Assembly (NCBI GenBank): GCA_003513495.1 | Contig: DOPM01000052.1 | Location: 1 to 33,774, forward strand | DNA: 33,774 bases | From: Desulfosporosinus sp. | GTDB taxonomy: Bacteria > Bacillota > Desulfitobacteriia > Desulfitobacteriales > Desulfitobacteriaceae | Direction: 5' to 3' | Part shown: positions 1 to 7,301 of the stretch, piece after piece | How positions within the stretch are numbered: the first letter of the stretch is position 1 | Layout: the number at the start of each line of letters is the position of its first letter | Program-made: the position numbers and the translations under genes | Notes under the pieces: generated by a model | What the model was told of the DNA's origin: nothing | Database searches by the model: none | Seen by the model: only the letters and a program-made list of their open reading frames with translations

Positions 1-40
1 TCTCTCATTGGCTGTCCTTGTTGTTTAGTTTTCAAAGACC
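1..40 (-). promoter_or_regulatory. rRNA operon leader (boxA-like), 16S start probably just off the left edge
   Basis: On the minus strand this stretch contains CTTTGAAAACTAAACAA, the boxA/leader sequence typically found just before 16S rRNA in Firmicutes. The last bases at the window edge (AATGAGAGA) resemble the first bases of 16S rRNA, so the gene probably begins within a few bases of the edge. The three promoters to the right point into it. The rRNA itself is not visible, so this is inference from the leader. Confidence 0.6.
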
Positions 41-82
41 AAAGACCATCATTTTTTCTTGACCCGTTTGGGCCGGAATCAC

Positions 83-111
83 ATCTTAGCATTTTCAACT
101 TGCGTTGTCAA
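83..111 (-). promoter_or_regulatory. rRNA promoter 1 of 3 (closest to the gene)
   Basis: Minus-strand TTGACA (106-111), a 17-bp spacer and TAAGAT (83-88), preceded by TG one base upstream as an extended -10. A CCGGCC motif follows the -10. The spacer is nearly the same as in the two upstream copies. Confidence 0.75.
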
Positions 112-177
112 TAGCTAATTTTTCCAAGAGCTTTACCTCTTACTTCGTGATTCTATGGCTGTTTAGGCCGGAGTTAT

Positions 178-206
178 ATATTAGCATTTCCAACTCACGT
201 TGTCAA
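178..206 (-). promoter_or_regulatory. rRNA promoter 2 of 3
   Basis: Minus-strand TTGACA (201-206), a 17-bp spacer and TAATAT (178-183) with an extended TGC before the -10. The GC-rich CTCCGGCC discriminator downstream is typical of stringently controlled stable-RNA promoters. It lies 95 bp upstream of promoter 1. Confidence 0.8.
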
Positions 207-269
207 CAGCTAATTTAAAACTTGTTCGATTCTTGTCTTCTTATTAACCTGCTTCTTGGCCGGATGTAT

Positions 270-299
270 ATATTAGCATTTTCTACTTGGGTTTGTCAA
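270..299 (-). promoter_or_regulatory. rRNA promoter 3 of 3 (most distal)
   Basis: Minus-strand TTGACA (294-299), an 18-bp spacer and TAATAT (270-275), again with TGC before the -10 and CCGGCC after it. It lies about 92 bp upstream of promoter 2. Promoters 1 to 3 form a tandem array of related units of about 50 bp. Confidence 0.75.
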
Positions 300-367
300 C
301 AACTAATTTTGAATTATTCGGAGTCAATAAAATGCTTTGTTGATGCGCTTATTAAGTAAGTTCAATA

Positions 368-817
368 CTATTTAGGTAATTTCCCTAAGGCCTTCCACAC
401 ATAACGATGACATTTATGTGGCAATGACGGCTCAGCAAACATTAATATACAGTGGTTATGGATCACATTAATTCCGTTCTTCTTGCAGAAATCAATTGCG
501 CCCTTGGATTCCGCGCCTTGCTGCAACCAGATATGATTAATTCCTGCAGCAAATGCATCTTTAACTACTTGTTCCGTCTGATTTGGCGGAACTACAATCA
601 CAACTCCATTCACTTGCTGCGGTAAAGACTGAATGTTAGCAAAGCAAGCTTCCCCGTCAATGCGGTCGGTATAAGGGTTAACAGCAGACAACTGGTAACC
701 TTTGGACTTTAGAACTTTGTATAACTTATTTGAAAACTTCTTTTCGGACCTAGACACACCAACAACAGCCAACTTTTTTTGTTCCAGGAACTTTGTGATT
801 CCTGCCATTGTAACCAA
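368..817 (-). CDS. CoA-binding domain protein
   Basis: Small single-domain protein of the CoA_binding_2 type (Rossmann fold). The N-terminal KKLAVVGVSRSEKKFSNKLY matches the nucleotide-binding loop and first helix, followed by the VNPYTD and VVIVVPP strands and a late HNHCILMF segment. The family binds CoA or a nucleotide and has no settled enzymatic role. A perfect AGGAGG (825-830) lies 7 nt before a TTG codon at 817, which I take as the start. An ATG at 808 is 16 nt away and is the alternative. The full open frame extends further upstream (865) but has no ribosome site there. It is the last gene before the rRNA promoters and shares its direction with the MarR and membrane-protein genes behind it. 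Confidence 0.8.
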   Translation of the reverse strand: MVTMAGITKFLEQKKLAVVGVSRSEKKFSNKLYKVLKSKGYQLSAVNPYTDRIDGEACFANIQSLPQQVNGVVIVVPPNQTEQVVKDAFAAGINHIWLQQGAESKGAIDFCKKNGINVIHNHCILMFAEPSLPHKCHRYVWKALGKLPK

Positions 818-963
818 AACAATTCCTCCTTCATATGTTCGCGAGTGAAAAAACAAAACGCTCAAATCAACAAACCGTTAATAATCTTTGAACTGAAATT
901 TCGACAGAGTATAAGTACGCACTTTCATATGAACCCTCATATCTAGTTCTGCGAACATCGTCT

Positions 964-1302
964 TTAAAGCAAAAAGAGTGCGATGATCACAAGGGCGTTG
1001 GCAACTGTTCCTACTTTGGCTGCCGGCCACCAAATAATGACTAGGATTTGCGATAGGATTGCCGCTCCTGCAGCCACTGCTTTCCACCACGGTTGACCGG
1101 TAACCAAACCTACCGCGGCTACCAAAAACACGGCCACCGCCAAGAGCCATAGGACTCCTAGTAAAGGTTTTATGAATTCCGAAATTGGTACCAGGGTTTG
1201 GGCGGAAAGACCCTCTATCTTGGAGAGTCCCAACTCGTTAACCCCACCCATCAGGTGAATTAGTCCGTGCAATACCATAACTACTGCAAAGAAATACTTC
1301 AT
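964..1302 (-). CDS. small four-helix membrane protein
   Basis: A hydrophobic protein of 112 residues starting MKYFFAVVMVLHGLIHLMGG, with about four predicted membrane segments (around residues 3-20, 40-65, 70-90 and 95-112). I do not recognise a function. The ATG at 1302 is chosen because GGGGGAG lies 6 to 8 nt upstream; an in-frame ATG at 1317 lacks a site. The gene follows the MarR gene by 47 bp on the same strand, so the two probably share the MarR-controlled promoter at 1908. That makes it a likely target of the regulator. Confidence 0.7.
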   Translation of the reverse strand: MKYFFAVVMVLHGLIHLMGGVNELGLSKIEGLSAQTLVPISEFIKPLLGVLWLLAVAVFLVAAVGLVTGQPWWKAVAAGAAILSQILVIIWWPAAKVGTVANALVIIALFLL

Positions 1303-1349
1303 GATAATCTCCCCCATTGAAATCTTTTGTATCTAGCTTACTAAGGAAA

Positions 1350-1838
1350 CTATTTTTCACCAACCTTTACTAAATCAATTCTCACCGCCATTTCGTCTGC
1401 TCCCCGCATTAATTTATACATGGATTCCTTAAGGTTCAGTACTTCCTCTCCCGATAAATGTTGGAACAACTCTTCCAGATTAGCTTTGTCAACGTCTACT
1501 CTAGCTTGCCAAAGGGATTGACTTTGAGCCGTTACAGAAAGCCGGGTAACCCTTTTGTCTTTTGGATCCTTTTCTAGCAGCAGGAACCCGCGTTTTTCTA
1601 GGTTTAGGGCAATAGCCTTTATATTTTGATGAGATGTAGATAACTGTCGAGCCACCTCTTGGATCGATGGTTTGCCCTGTAGAATACCTTCAACCGCAGC
1701 AAGCACAAGCCACTGCTTTGCAGTAAGGTTTTCCGCTGCAAGAATCCGGTCAAAAGTGGCTTCAAGCCTTCTTTCTAACAAGAAAATAAGTGCGAAACAT
1801 TCATTCATCTCAGGTTGCCACGTACGTATCTCCATCAT
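1350..1838 (-). CDS. MarR-family transcriptional regulator (first)
   Basis: A 162-residue protein with the MarR winged-helix fold. The recognition region is roughly residues 50-100 (QEVARQLSTSHQNIKAIALN followed by the KDPKDKRVTRLSVT wing). MarR proteins are dimeric repressors released by small ligands or oxidation. GGAGGGAGT (1845-1853) precedes the ATG at 1838; a second ATG follows immediately. Upstream are two palindromes on the minus-strand promoter, the expected layout for self-repression. The membrane protein at 964-1302 is probably in the same operon. Confidence 0.88.
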   Translation of the reverse strand: MMEIRTWQPEMNECFALIFLLERRLEATFDRILAAENLTAKQWLVLAAVEGILQGKPSIQEVARQLSTSHQNIKAIALNLEKRGFLLLEKDPKDKRVTRLSVTAQSQSLWQARVDVDKANLEELFQHLSGEEVLNLKESMYKLMRGADEMAVRIDLVKVGEK

Positions 1839-1856
1839 GGATTTACTCCCTCCGAA

Positions 1857-1913
1857 AATAGGTAATACAATACCTTTTTTAGGTATTGTATTACCTATTA
1901 ATTAAACCGTCAA
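1857..1913 (-). promoter_or_regulatory. MarR promoter with two tandem palindromic operators
   Basis: A minus-strand promoter TTGACG (1908-1913), 17-bp spacer, TACAAT (1885-1890). Two copies of the dyad AGGTAnnnnnnTACCT lie at 1860-1875 and 1881-1896 with centres 21 bp apart, two helical turns. They are in inverted orientation, so together they also make a perfect 19-bp inverted repeat (1857-1875 and 1881-1899) around a 5-bp centre. One operator covers the -10 and the other the expected transcription start, so binding should block transcription of the MarR operon. Confidence 0.75.
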
Positions 1914-1951
1914 TATAAAATATATTCATATGTTCCATCAGTTTGCTTAAA

Positions 1952-3208
1952 TCACTTTAAAACCACTCTTTCAATATACTTTACTGCCTTTTCAAGCCCT
2001 TTTTCAGATTCAATAATGTTTTTGATTTCTTCAGCCTTCCTTATATATTGATCATTTTCCATTTCTTTAAGTGCTTCTACCAAATCAGATGTTTCAAGAT
2101 TCTTTTCCTTCAAAGGACTTATGGTATACCCTTTTGAATAAAGTCTCTGTGCCCAAAACGGTTGGTCTACTGTAAATGGCATAATTAACTGAGGTGCCCC
2201 GCTAAGAAGTGCTTCAGACGTAGTGCCAACTCCACCATGATGAATGATAGCTTTAGCCTTTTTAAATATAAGTCGATGAGGTGCTTGATTAACAGTAAAA
2301 ATCTTCTCTTCATTCTCAAAAGCCATTCCACTTGTTCCGGTTAATACAACAGCCCTGTTTCCAGTTTCTTTTAAAGCTTTAATAAGCTTATCTTTAAATA
2401 ACGTTGGATTTTTTAGAGGCATGCTACTAAAGGACACAACAATAGGTTTCTCACCACTTATCAAAAACTTCTCCAACTCGTCATTAAGTTCGACTTCACC
2501 TAAATCCAAGAAGAAGAATCCAGGAAGAAAAACCTTATCCCTCCAGCCTTCAACTTCTTTAAAAAGAAACGGACTAATAGGATATACGATTGGAATACTC
2601 TTACCGCTCACCTTAAACGCAAACTCTCCTGATTTTCTCTTTAATAGCTGTAGTGACTTCTTTCTAAAATCGTTAATTTCTTTCATATAAGACGCTTCCC
2701 CAAGGGAAGTCGCTTTATATGAAAGTTTATTTAGAAATGGTCCAAAATTTCTCTTACTAGATACGACAATGCTTGGGAAGTCAGGAATTGGGTAAACAAT
2801 TGGAATTGGAGGCATGCAAATACAAGGAATGTTCAAATATGCGGCAATATCCACTGCCCCGAGTGCTTTAGGGTGGTAAATGATAAGGTCTGACCCTTTT
2901 GAGGCATCTAAAAAATCATCCATACTTCTTCTATAGGCAGGTGTGATAACCTCTTTCGCATAGTTTAACATCTTAAGAATATTATATTGTCCACCATTAA
3001 AAACCTTTCTTCCTTCCTCACTCTCCAGGATAGCCATCAAGTCTGCTGTTGCCTCATGAAAGCCCACGTCATTTTCTAATATTAATCCTCTAAAACTTGC
3101 GCCAGTACATACTAAGGCTTCATGCCCACTTTTTACAAGTTCCTTAGCAAGGGCAACGTATGGCTGAACATCTCCTCTGCTGCCTAAGGTTAAAAATACT
3201 ACTTTCAT
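1952..3208 (-). CDS. GT1-family glycosyltransferase (UGT/MGT-like)
   Basis: A 418-residue two-domain GT-B enzyme. The N-terminal TLGSRGDVQPYVALAKEL (residues 7-24) is the acceptor-side signature of GT28/GT1 sterol and macrolide glycosyltransferases. The C-terminal HHGGVGTTSEALLSGAPQL followed by PFTVDQPFWAQRL is the nucleotide-sugar-binding signature. These enzymes move a sugar from UDP- or dTDP-sugar onto a lipid or small hydrophobic acceptor, and several inactivate antibiotics. The acceptor cannot be told from sequence. AGGAG lies before the ATG at 3208. It stands alone, diverging from the MarR-RND pair at 3491. No clear terminator follows it apart from the MarR operator hairpin. Confidence 0.85.
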   Translation of the reverse strand: MKVVFLTLGSRGDVQPYVALAKELVKSGHEALVCTGASFRGLILENDVGFHEATADLMAILESEEGRKVFNGGQYNILKMLNYAKEVITPAYRRSMDDFLDASKGSDLIIYHPKALGAVDIAAYLNIPCICMPPIPIVYPIPDFPSIVVSSKRNFGPFLNKLSYKATSLGEASYMKEINDFRKKSLQLLKRKSGEFAFKVSGKSIPIVYPISPFLFKEVEGWRDKVFLPGFFFLDLGEVELNDELEKFLISGEKPIVVSFSSMPLKNPTLFKDKLIKALKETGNRAVVLTGTSGMAFENEEKIFTVNQAPHRLIFKKAKAIIHHGGVGTTSEALLSGAPQLIMPFTVDQPFWAQRLYSKGYTISPLKEKNLETSDLVEALKEMENDQYIRKAEEIKNIIESEKGLEKAVKYIERVVLK

Positions 3209-3330
3209 GCTTAGTGCTCCTTTAGAGAAATTTGATAGTAGTTCCTTAAATCTATCTCACTATATAGTTTTGTGAATTTCGTTAACAATTAGTCATATTC
3301 CACTATCCACTAACTATCATCTCTCATGTA

Positions 3331-3368
3331 ACTCACAGGGTAGTATTAAAAAATACAACCCTGTGGGT
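3331..3368. repeat. 17-bp inverted repeat in divergent promoter region
   Basis: Arms 3331-3347 and 3352-3368 pair over 17 positions with two mismatches around an AAAA loop. There is no T-run on either side, so it is not a normal terminator. It lies between the divergent glycosyltransferase and MarR-RND genes and could be an operator. Confidence 0.55.
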
Positions 3369-3438
3369 TCATATTATTGCGGACAAATTTACTAATCATT
3401 GAATTACTTACCAATGAAATTTTAGTTAAAGTACTTTA

Positions 3439-3457
3439 TATTTAACTATGTTAAATA
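3439..3457 (+). promoter_or_regulatory. probable MarR operator upstream of MarR-RND operon
   Basis: A perfect palindrome TATTTAAC-TAT-GTTAAATA, 34 bp before the MarR start codon. The size and AT-rich dyad suit a MarR-family site and would allow self-control of the efflux operon. I cannot place a confident -35/-10 pair around it. Confidence 0.5.
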
Positions 3458-3490
3458 GTTTAAGGATAAAATATTTTATGAGGTGATTCG

Positions 3491-3979
3491 ATGACGGAAA
3501 AAGCAAATTTACAACCAATAGAAGCAAAAATTGAAGAGAACGTTATCGATCATTACATTACTCGTTTGGAAGAGGCATGTTATCTTGCCATAAGTAAGTT
3601 ATCCCCTGAGATGTCAGACTACTTAGACAAGGGCTTAACCAATGATCAATTCTTTGTTTTGAGAATTCTTTCTCAACGAGGAAGTTGTACAGTTTCAGAG
3701 CTTGCTAAAGAGCATAGGGTGAATCCTGCGGCTATTACGGCTATGATGGATCGCTTATCGAAACATGATTTGATCCTTAGAGAACGGGACACGAAAGATC
3801 GCCGAACGGTCAATATTCGGTTATCTGATATGGGCCGCCAAGTGTTTCGTCAATCGGAGTCCCAACGCAAGCAAATCTTCAAACAATATTTTTCCCAGCT
3901 TGAACCCGAAGAAATGAAAGCCTTGGTCGTCGTTACCGAAAAACTTGCCAAAATTGTACTCAGTAAGGAGGGGGAATAA
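3491..3979 (+). CDS. MarR-family regulator of the adjacent RND pump (second)
   Basis: A 162-residue MarR protein. The winged-helix region VSELAKEHRVNPAAITAMMD (about residues 75-95) is followed by the wing RERDTKDRRTVNIRLSDMG. It ends 4 bp before the RND gene, so the two are co-transcribed. This is the classic local repressor plus drug-pump arrangement. GAGGTG precedes the ATG. A 19-bp palindrome 34 bp upstream is the likely operator. The ligand is unknown. It is only distantly similar to the MarR at 1350-1838. Confidence 0.88.
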   Translation: MTEKANLQPIEAKIEENVIDHYITRLEEACYLAISKLSPEMSDYLDKGLTNDQFFVLRILSQRGSCTVSELAKEHRVNPAAITAMMDRLSKHDLILRERDTKDRRTVNIRLSDMGRQVFRQSESQRKQIFKQYFSQLEPEEMKALVVVTEKLAKIVLSKEGE

Positions 3980-3983
3980 GCAC

Positions 3984-6900
3984 ATGAATCTACCGAAGTT
4001 TTCAGTTCGTAATCCAATTACAACCATTATGATGATGTTACTTGTCGTTATTCTTGGAGTTGTTTCGGTTTCAAATCTTAAACTAGACTTAATGCCAAAT
4101 ATTAACCCTCCTGTCCTAGCAGTCATTACCAATTACCCTGGAGCGGGTCCTGAAGAGGTCAAAGAAATGGTGACAAAACCAGTGGAAGAAACAGTCAGTA
4201 CCACACCAGGTCTAAAATCACTCCAGTCAAGCAGTCGCGACAATACATCATTAGTTATCTTACAATATGACTGGGGAATGGATGTATCCGAAGCGAGAGA
4301 GGATATTACCTCGAAGCTCAATCAATTGAACCTTCACAAGGATATCGGACAACCTATGATCGTCAAATTCGATCCGACCATGCTTCCAGTAATGCAGCTT
4401 GCCGTTGCTTCCGGCCAAAGCCTAGAGGAGATTCAGACAATTGTTAATCATGAATTAGTACCTCAGCTGCAAACTATTGAAGGGGTTGCCAGCGTCACGG
4501 TTGCTGGAGGCTTCAACGAAGAGGTTTTGATCCACTTAAACCAGGATAAATTAAACCAAACGAATCTTACCCAAGAAAAAATAACCCAACTGATTCAGGC
4601 AAATAACTTAACCTATCCTGGTGGAGTTCTAACCCAGGACAATAAAGAGTTAAATCTACGAGTCATTGGTAAAGAGGACTCCATCGATACCCTGCGACAG
4701 TTACCGATCAGTATGATCCCTGAAGGGAATGCTGTAAACGTCGTGACCTTAGCAGATGTCGCTAAAGTCGAAATGGTGAAGAAAGATATTAATTCCATAG
4801 CTCACACCAATGGTAAAGAAAGTCTAATGATCAGTATCCAAAAAGAAGGAACCTCCAATACCGTTGAGGTGACCAAGGAAGTTGGAGTGGTCATCGACAG
4901 CTTTAAGCAAGATTATAAGGCAATGGAATTCACAGTATCTGCTGACCAAGGAGAAATTATCGGACAGTCCATCGGAAATGTCTCTTCTTCCTTACTCTTT
5001 GGCGGGGCATTTGCCATTATCATGATCCTACTCTTTTTGCGATCAGTCGGTTCAACTATTATCATAGCCATTGGAATCCCTTTTTCCGTGATTGCCACCT
5101 TTGCAATGATGTATTTCTCTGGGCTCACCCTTAATATCATGTCCCTTGGGGGCTTGGCCTTAGGAGTCGGAATGCTCGTCGATAATGCTATTGTCGTTAT
5201 CGAGAATATCTATCGTCATATCTCCTTAAATAAGACCAGAATTACCGCAGCCATCGATGGTACCGTTGAAGTTGCTGGAGCAATAACCTCATCGACTCTC
5301 ACGACAGTTGCCGTGTTCCTTCCCATTGTCTTTATTGGGGGATTAGTCGGGGATTTGTTTAAAGAATTAGCCTTAACAGTAACTTTCTCCTTGCTTGCCT
5401 CTCTTGCTGTGGCCTTAACCGTCATTCCCTCTTTGGCTGGAATGCTCATAAAGGTAAAAACCGTAAAGCAAACTAAGGAAAATAAAATCTACAAAAATGT
5501 CATCACTTGGGCATTAGACCATCGTCTAGTTACCGTGGTTCTTTCCCTGGCGCTTCTTATAGGATCCGTTTTCTTGATCCCGAGAATCGGTACAGAATTC
5601 ATTCCAGCCCAGGATGAAGGAATATTTAAGATTGATGTAAGCCTTCCACAAGGATCAAACCTTTCCAGTACCTTGAAAGTCGTCGAGGAAATCGAAACGA
5701 TTGCTATGAATGTTACAGATGTGGAAATTGTTACAGCTGTAGTGGGTAACGCTAATCCTTTGATGAACTCCGGGGGAAATGAAACAGCTTCCTTGAATAT
5801 TACCCTCATTGATAGCGACTCAAGGACAAAACCGACTGATAAAGTCATGAATGACCTAAAGGATAAACTCAGTAGTACTATTTCAAAAGAAGTACACTTA
5901 GACTTTAATCTTAGTAACTCAATGGCAGCCATGAGTGGACAAACTTCTGCCGCAGAAATTTTGGTGGCAGGCCCTAATGCTGCTCAAGTGAAGGAATATG
6001 TTGCGGAATTAAGTACCCGTCTCAAGACTATTAAAGAAGTCACGGCGATCTCTGATAGTATGGAAGTTGGCAAAAAAGAGTATCAGTTTATCGTTGATAA
6101 AGAAAAGGCTCTAAAAAACGGTTTAACCACGCATCAAATCGCGACTTTTGTTAACCAATCCATTCAAGGCCAAGTTGCCACAAAGTTAAGCAATAGCGGC
6201 GTTGAAAAGGATGTTCGTGTAAAAGTCGAGGGTCTTAATAACTCGAAACAAGCAATTGAAAATCTAAAAATCACTAGTCCTTTAGGGACAAAGATCGCCC
6301 TTAAAGACCTTGGAGCGGTGGTTGAAGGTCAAAGCCCCACGACGATCTCTAGGGATAATCAACAAGATGCTACAACGATTTATGCTAATTTCGAAAATAC
6401 GGATATGGGAACCATTAGTGGTAAGATTCAAACCGAAATCGATACTATGATTCAGGACTTAAGTATTAACGAAACTATGTATCCGATAAAAATGGTTGGC
6501 GGAACCGAAATGATGAACGATGCGTTTGGTAGTCTAACCCTAGCTATGATCCTTTCAGTCGTGTTCGTTTATATGATTATGGCAAGCCAGTTTGGATCCC
6601 TAATTCATCCGTTGATTATCTTAGTTACCTTACCACTTGCAATGATTGGGGTCACCGGAGCGTTGCTCTTAACAGGGCAAACCTTTGGTATCACAGCGTT
6701 TATGGGGATTATTATTCTTGTGGGAATTGTCGTCAATAATGCAATTGTGTTTATTGATTATGCGAATAAACTCATCAAAGAAAACTTGCCTGTACGTGCT
6801 GCTCTTATTAAAGCAGGAACGACCAGACTCCGGCCGATTCTTATGACAGCATTGACCACGATGTTAGGTCTCTTGCCTTTAGCAGTAGGGTTAGGGGAAG

Positions 6901-7088
6901 GAACCGAAATCCAAGCTCCCATGGCAATCGCCGTTATTGGTGGATTATTGTCCTCAACAGTTCTAACGCTCATCGTCGTGCCTGTTGTTTATAGCCTCTT
7001 AGAGAGCCTTAAAGGAATTCGAAAAAGAATAAAACTCGTCATGCACACGTTAAAAGAGGTAGAAGCTGAAATGATTACAGCAAAGTAG
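3984..7088 (+). CDS. RND-family efflux transporter (HAE1/SwrC-like)
   Basis: A 1034-residue proton-driven inner-membrane exporter. It has the standard duplicated layout: TM1 near the N-terminus (NPITTIMMMLLVVILG), a large extracytoplasmic loop, TM2-6, a second loop from about residue 540, and TM8-12. AAGGAGG (3965-3971) sets the ATG at 3984; the open frame begins 39 bp earlier without a site. In TM4 the sequence is VGMLVDNAIVVIEN, so only the first of the two aspartates known from AcrB is present (D400, then N401). In TM10 the sequence is VVNNAIVFIDY, with Asn where AcrB has its key Lys. No membrane-fusion or outer-membrane partner is encoded nearby, as for stand-alone Gram-positive SwrC-type pumps. 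Substrates may be lipopeptides, fatty acids or drugs. Confidence 0.9.
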   Translation: MNLPKFSVRNPITTIMMMLLVVILGVVSVSNLKLDLMPNINPPVLAVITNYPGAGPEEVKEMVTKPVEETVSTTPGLKSLQSSSRDNTSLVILQYDWGMDVSEAREDITSKLNQLNLHKDIGQPMIVKFDPTMLPVMQLAVASGQSLEEIQTIVNHELVPQLQTIEGVASVTVAGGFNEEVLIHLNQDKLNQTNLTQEKITQLIQANNLTYPGGVLTQDNKELNLRVIGKEDSIDTLRQLPISMIPEGNAVNVVTLADVAKVEMVKKDINSIAHTNGKESLMISIQKEGTSNTVEVTKEVGVVIDSFKQDYKAMEFTVSADQGEIIGQSIGNVSSSLLFGGAFAIIMILLFLRSVGSTIIIAIGIPFSVIATFAMMYFSGLTLNIMSLGGLALGVGMLVDNAIVVIENIYRHISLNKTRITAAIDGTVEVAGAITSSTLTTVAVFLPIVFIGGLVGDLFKELALTVTFSLLASLAVALTVIPSLAGMLIKVKTVKQTKENKIYKNVITWALDHRLVTVVLSLALLIGSVFLIPRIGTEFIPAQDEGIFKIDVSLPQGSNLSSTLKVVEEIETIAMNVTDVEIVTAVVGNANPLMNSGGNETASLNITLIDSDSRTKPTDKVMNDLKDKLSSTISKEVHLDFNLSNSMAAMSGQTSAAEILVAGPNAAQVKEYVAELSTRLKTIKEVTAISDSMEVGKKEYQFIVDKEKALKNGLTTHQIATFVNQSIQGQVATKLSNSGVEKDVRVKVEGLNNSKQAIENLKITSPLGTKIALKDLGAVVEGQSPTTISRDNQQDATTIYANFENTDMGTISGKIQTEIDTMIQDLSINETMYPIKMVGGTEMMNDAFGSLTLAMILSVVFVYMIMASQFGSLIHPLIILVTLPLAMIGVTGALLLTGQTFGITAFMGIIILVGIVVNNAIVFIDYANKLIKENLPVRAALIKAGTTRLRPILMTALTTMLGLLPLAVGLGEGTEIQAPMAIAVIGGLLSSTVLTLIVVPVVYSLLESLKGIRKRIKLVMHTLKEVEAEMITAK

Positions 7089-7091
7089 GAG

Positions 7092-7124
7092 AAAGGCACA
7101 TCTCTTGTGAGAGATGTGCCTTTT
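7092..7124 (+). terminator. rho-independent terminator after RND gene
   Basis: An 11-bp perfect stem (GGCACATCTCT, 7095-7105; partner 7110-7120), TGTG loop, then TTTT. It begins a few bases after the RND stop codon. Confidence 0.9.
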
Positions 7125-7301
7125 GCTTTCACTCTTCACTTGTGGCATACTTGATCCTGCAGCATTTCCTGTCAAATGATGCGACGTATCTATAATTTGT
7201 TGAAAGAAGTGATGATTTTGAATAGAACATAAAGCTGAGGGAGAACTTATTGTATGTATTCGCTTATTATCGGTATTCAAAAAGAGAGGATGTTGAAGAA
7301 A

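Noticed and set aside
71..310. Three spaced repeats resembling a CRISPR-like array
   Set aside because: Only three diverged copies, and each contains a clean -35/-10 pair next to an rRNA leader; they are tandem promoters.
878..1150. Leftward 90-codon frame overlapping the membrane-protein gene
   Set aside because: Composition is unlike protein, it overlaps a better gene in another frame and has no start site.
1672..1905. Rightward open frame across the MarR gene
   Set aside because: It lies antisense to a well-supported MarR gene, has no family match and no ribosome site.
3331..3368. Hairpin as a terminator
   Set aside because: No T-run on either strand and it sits between divergent starts rather than after a gene.
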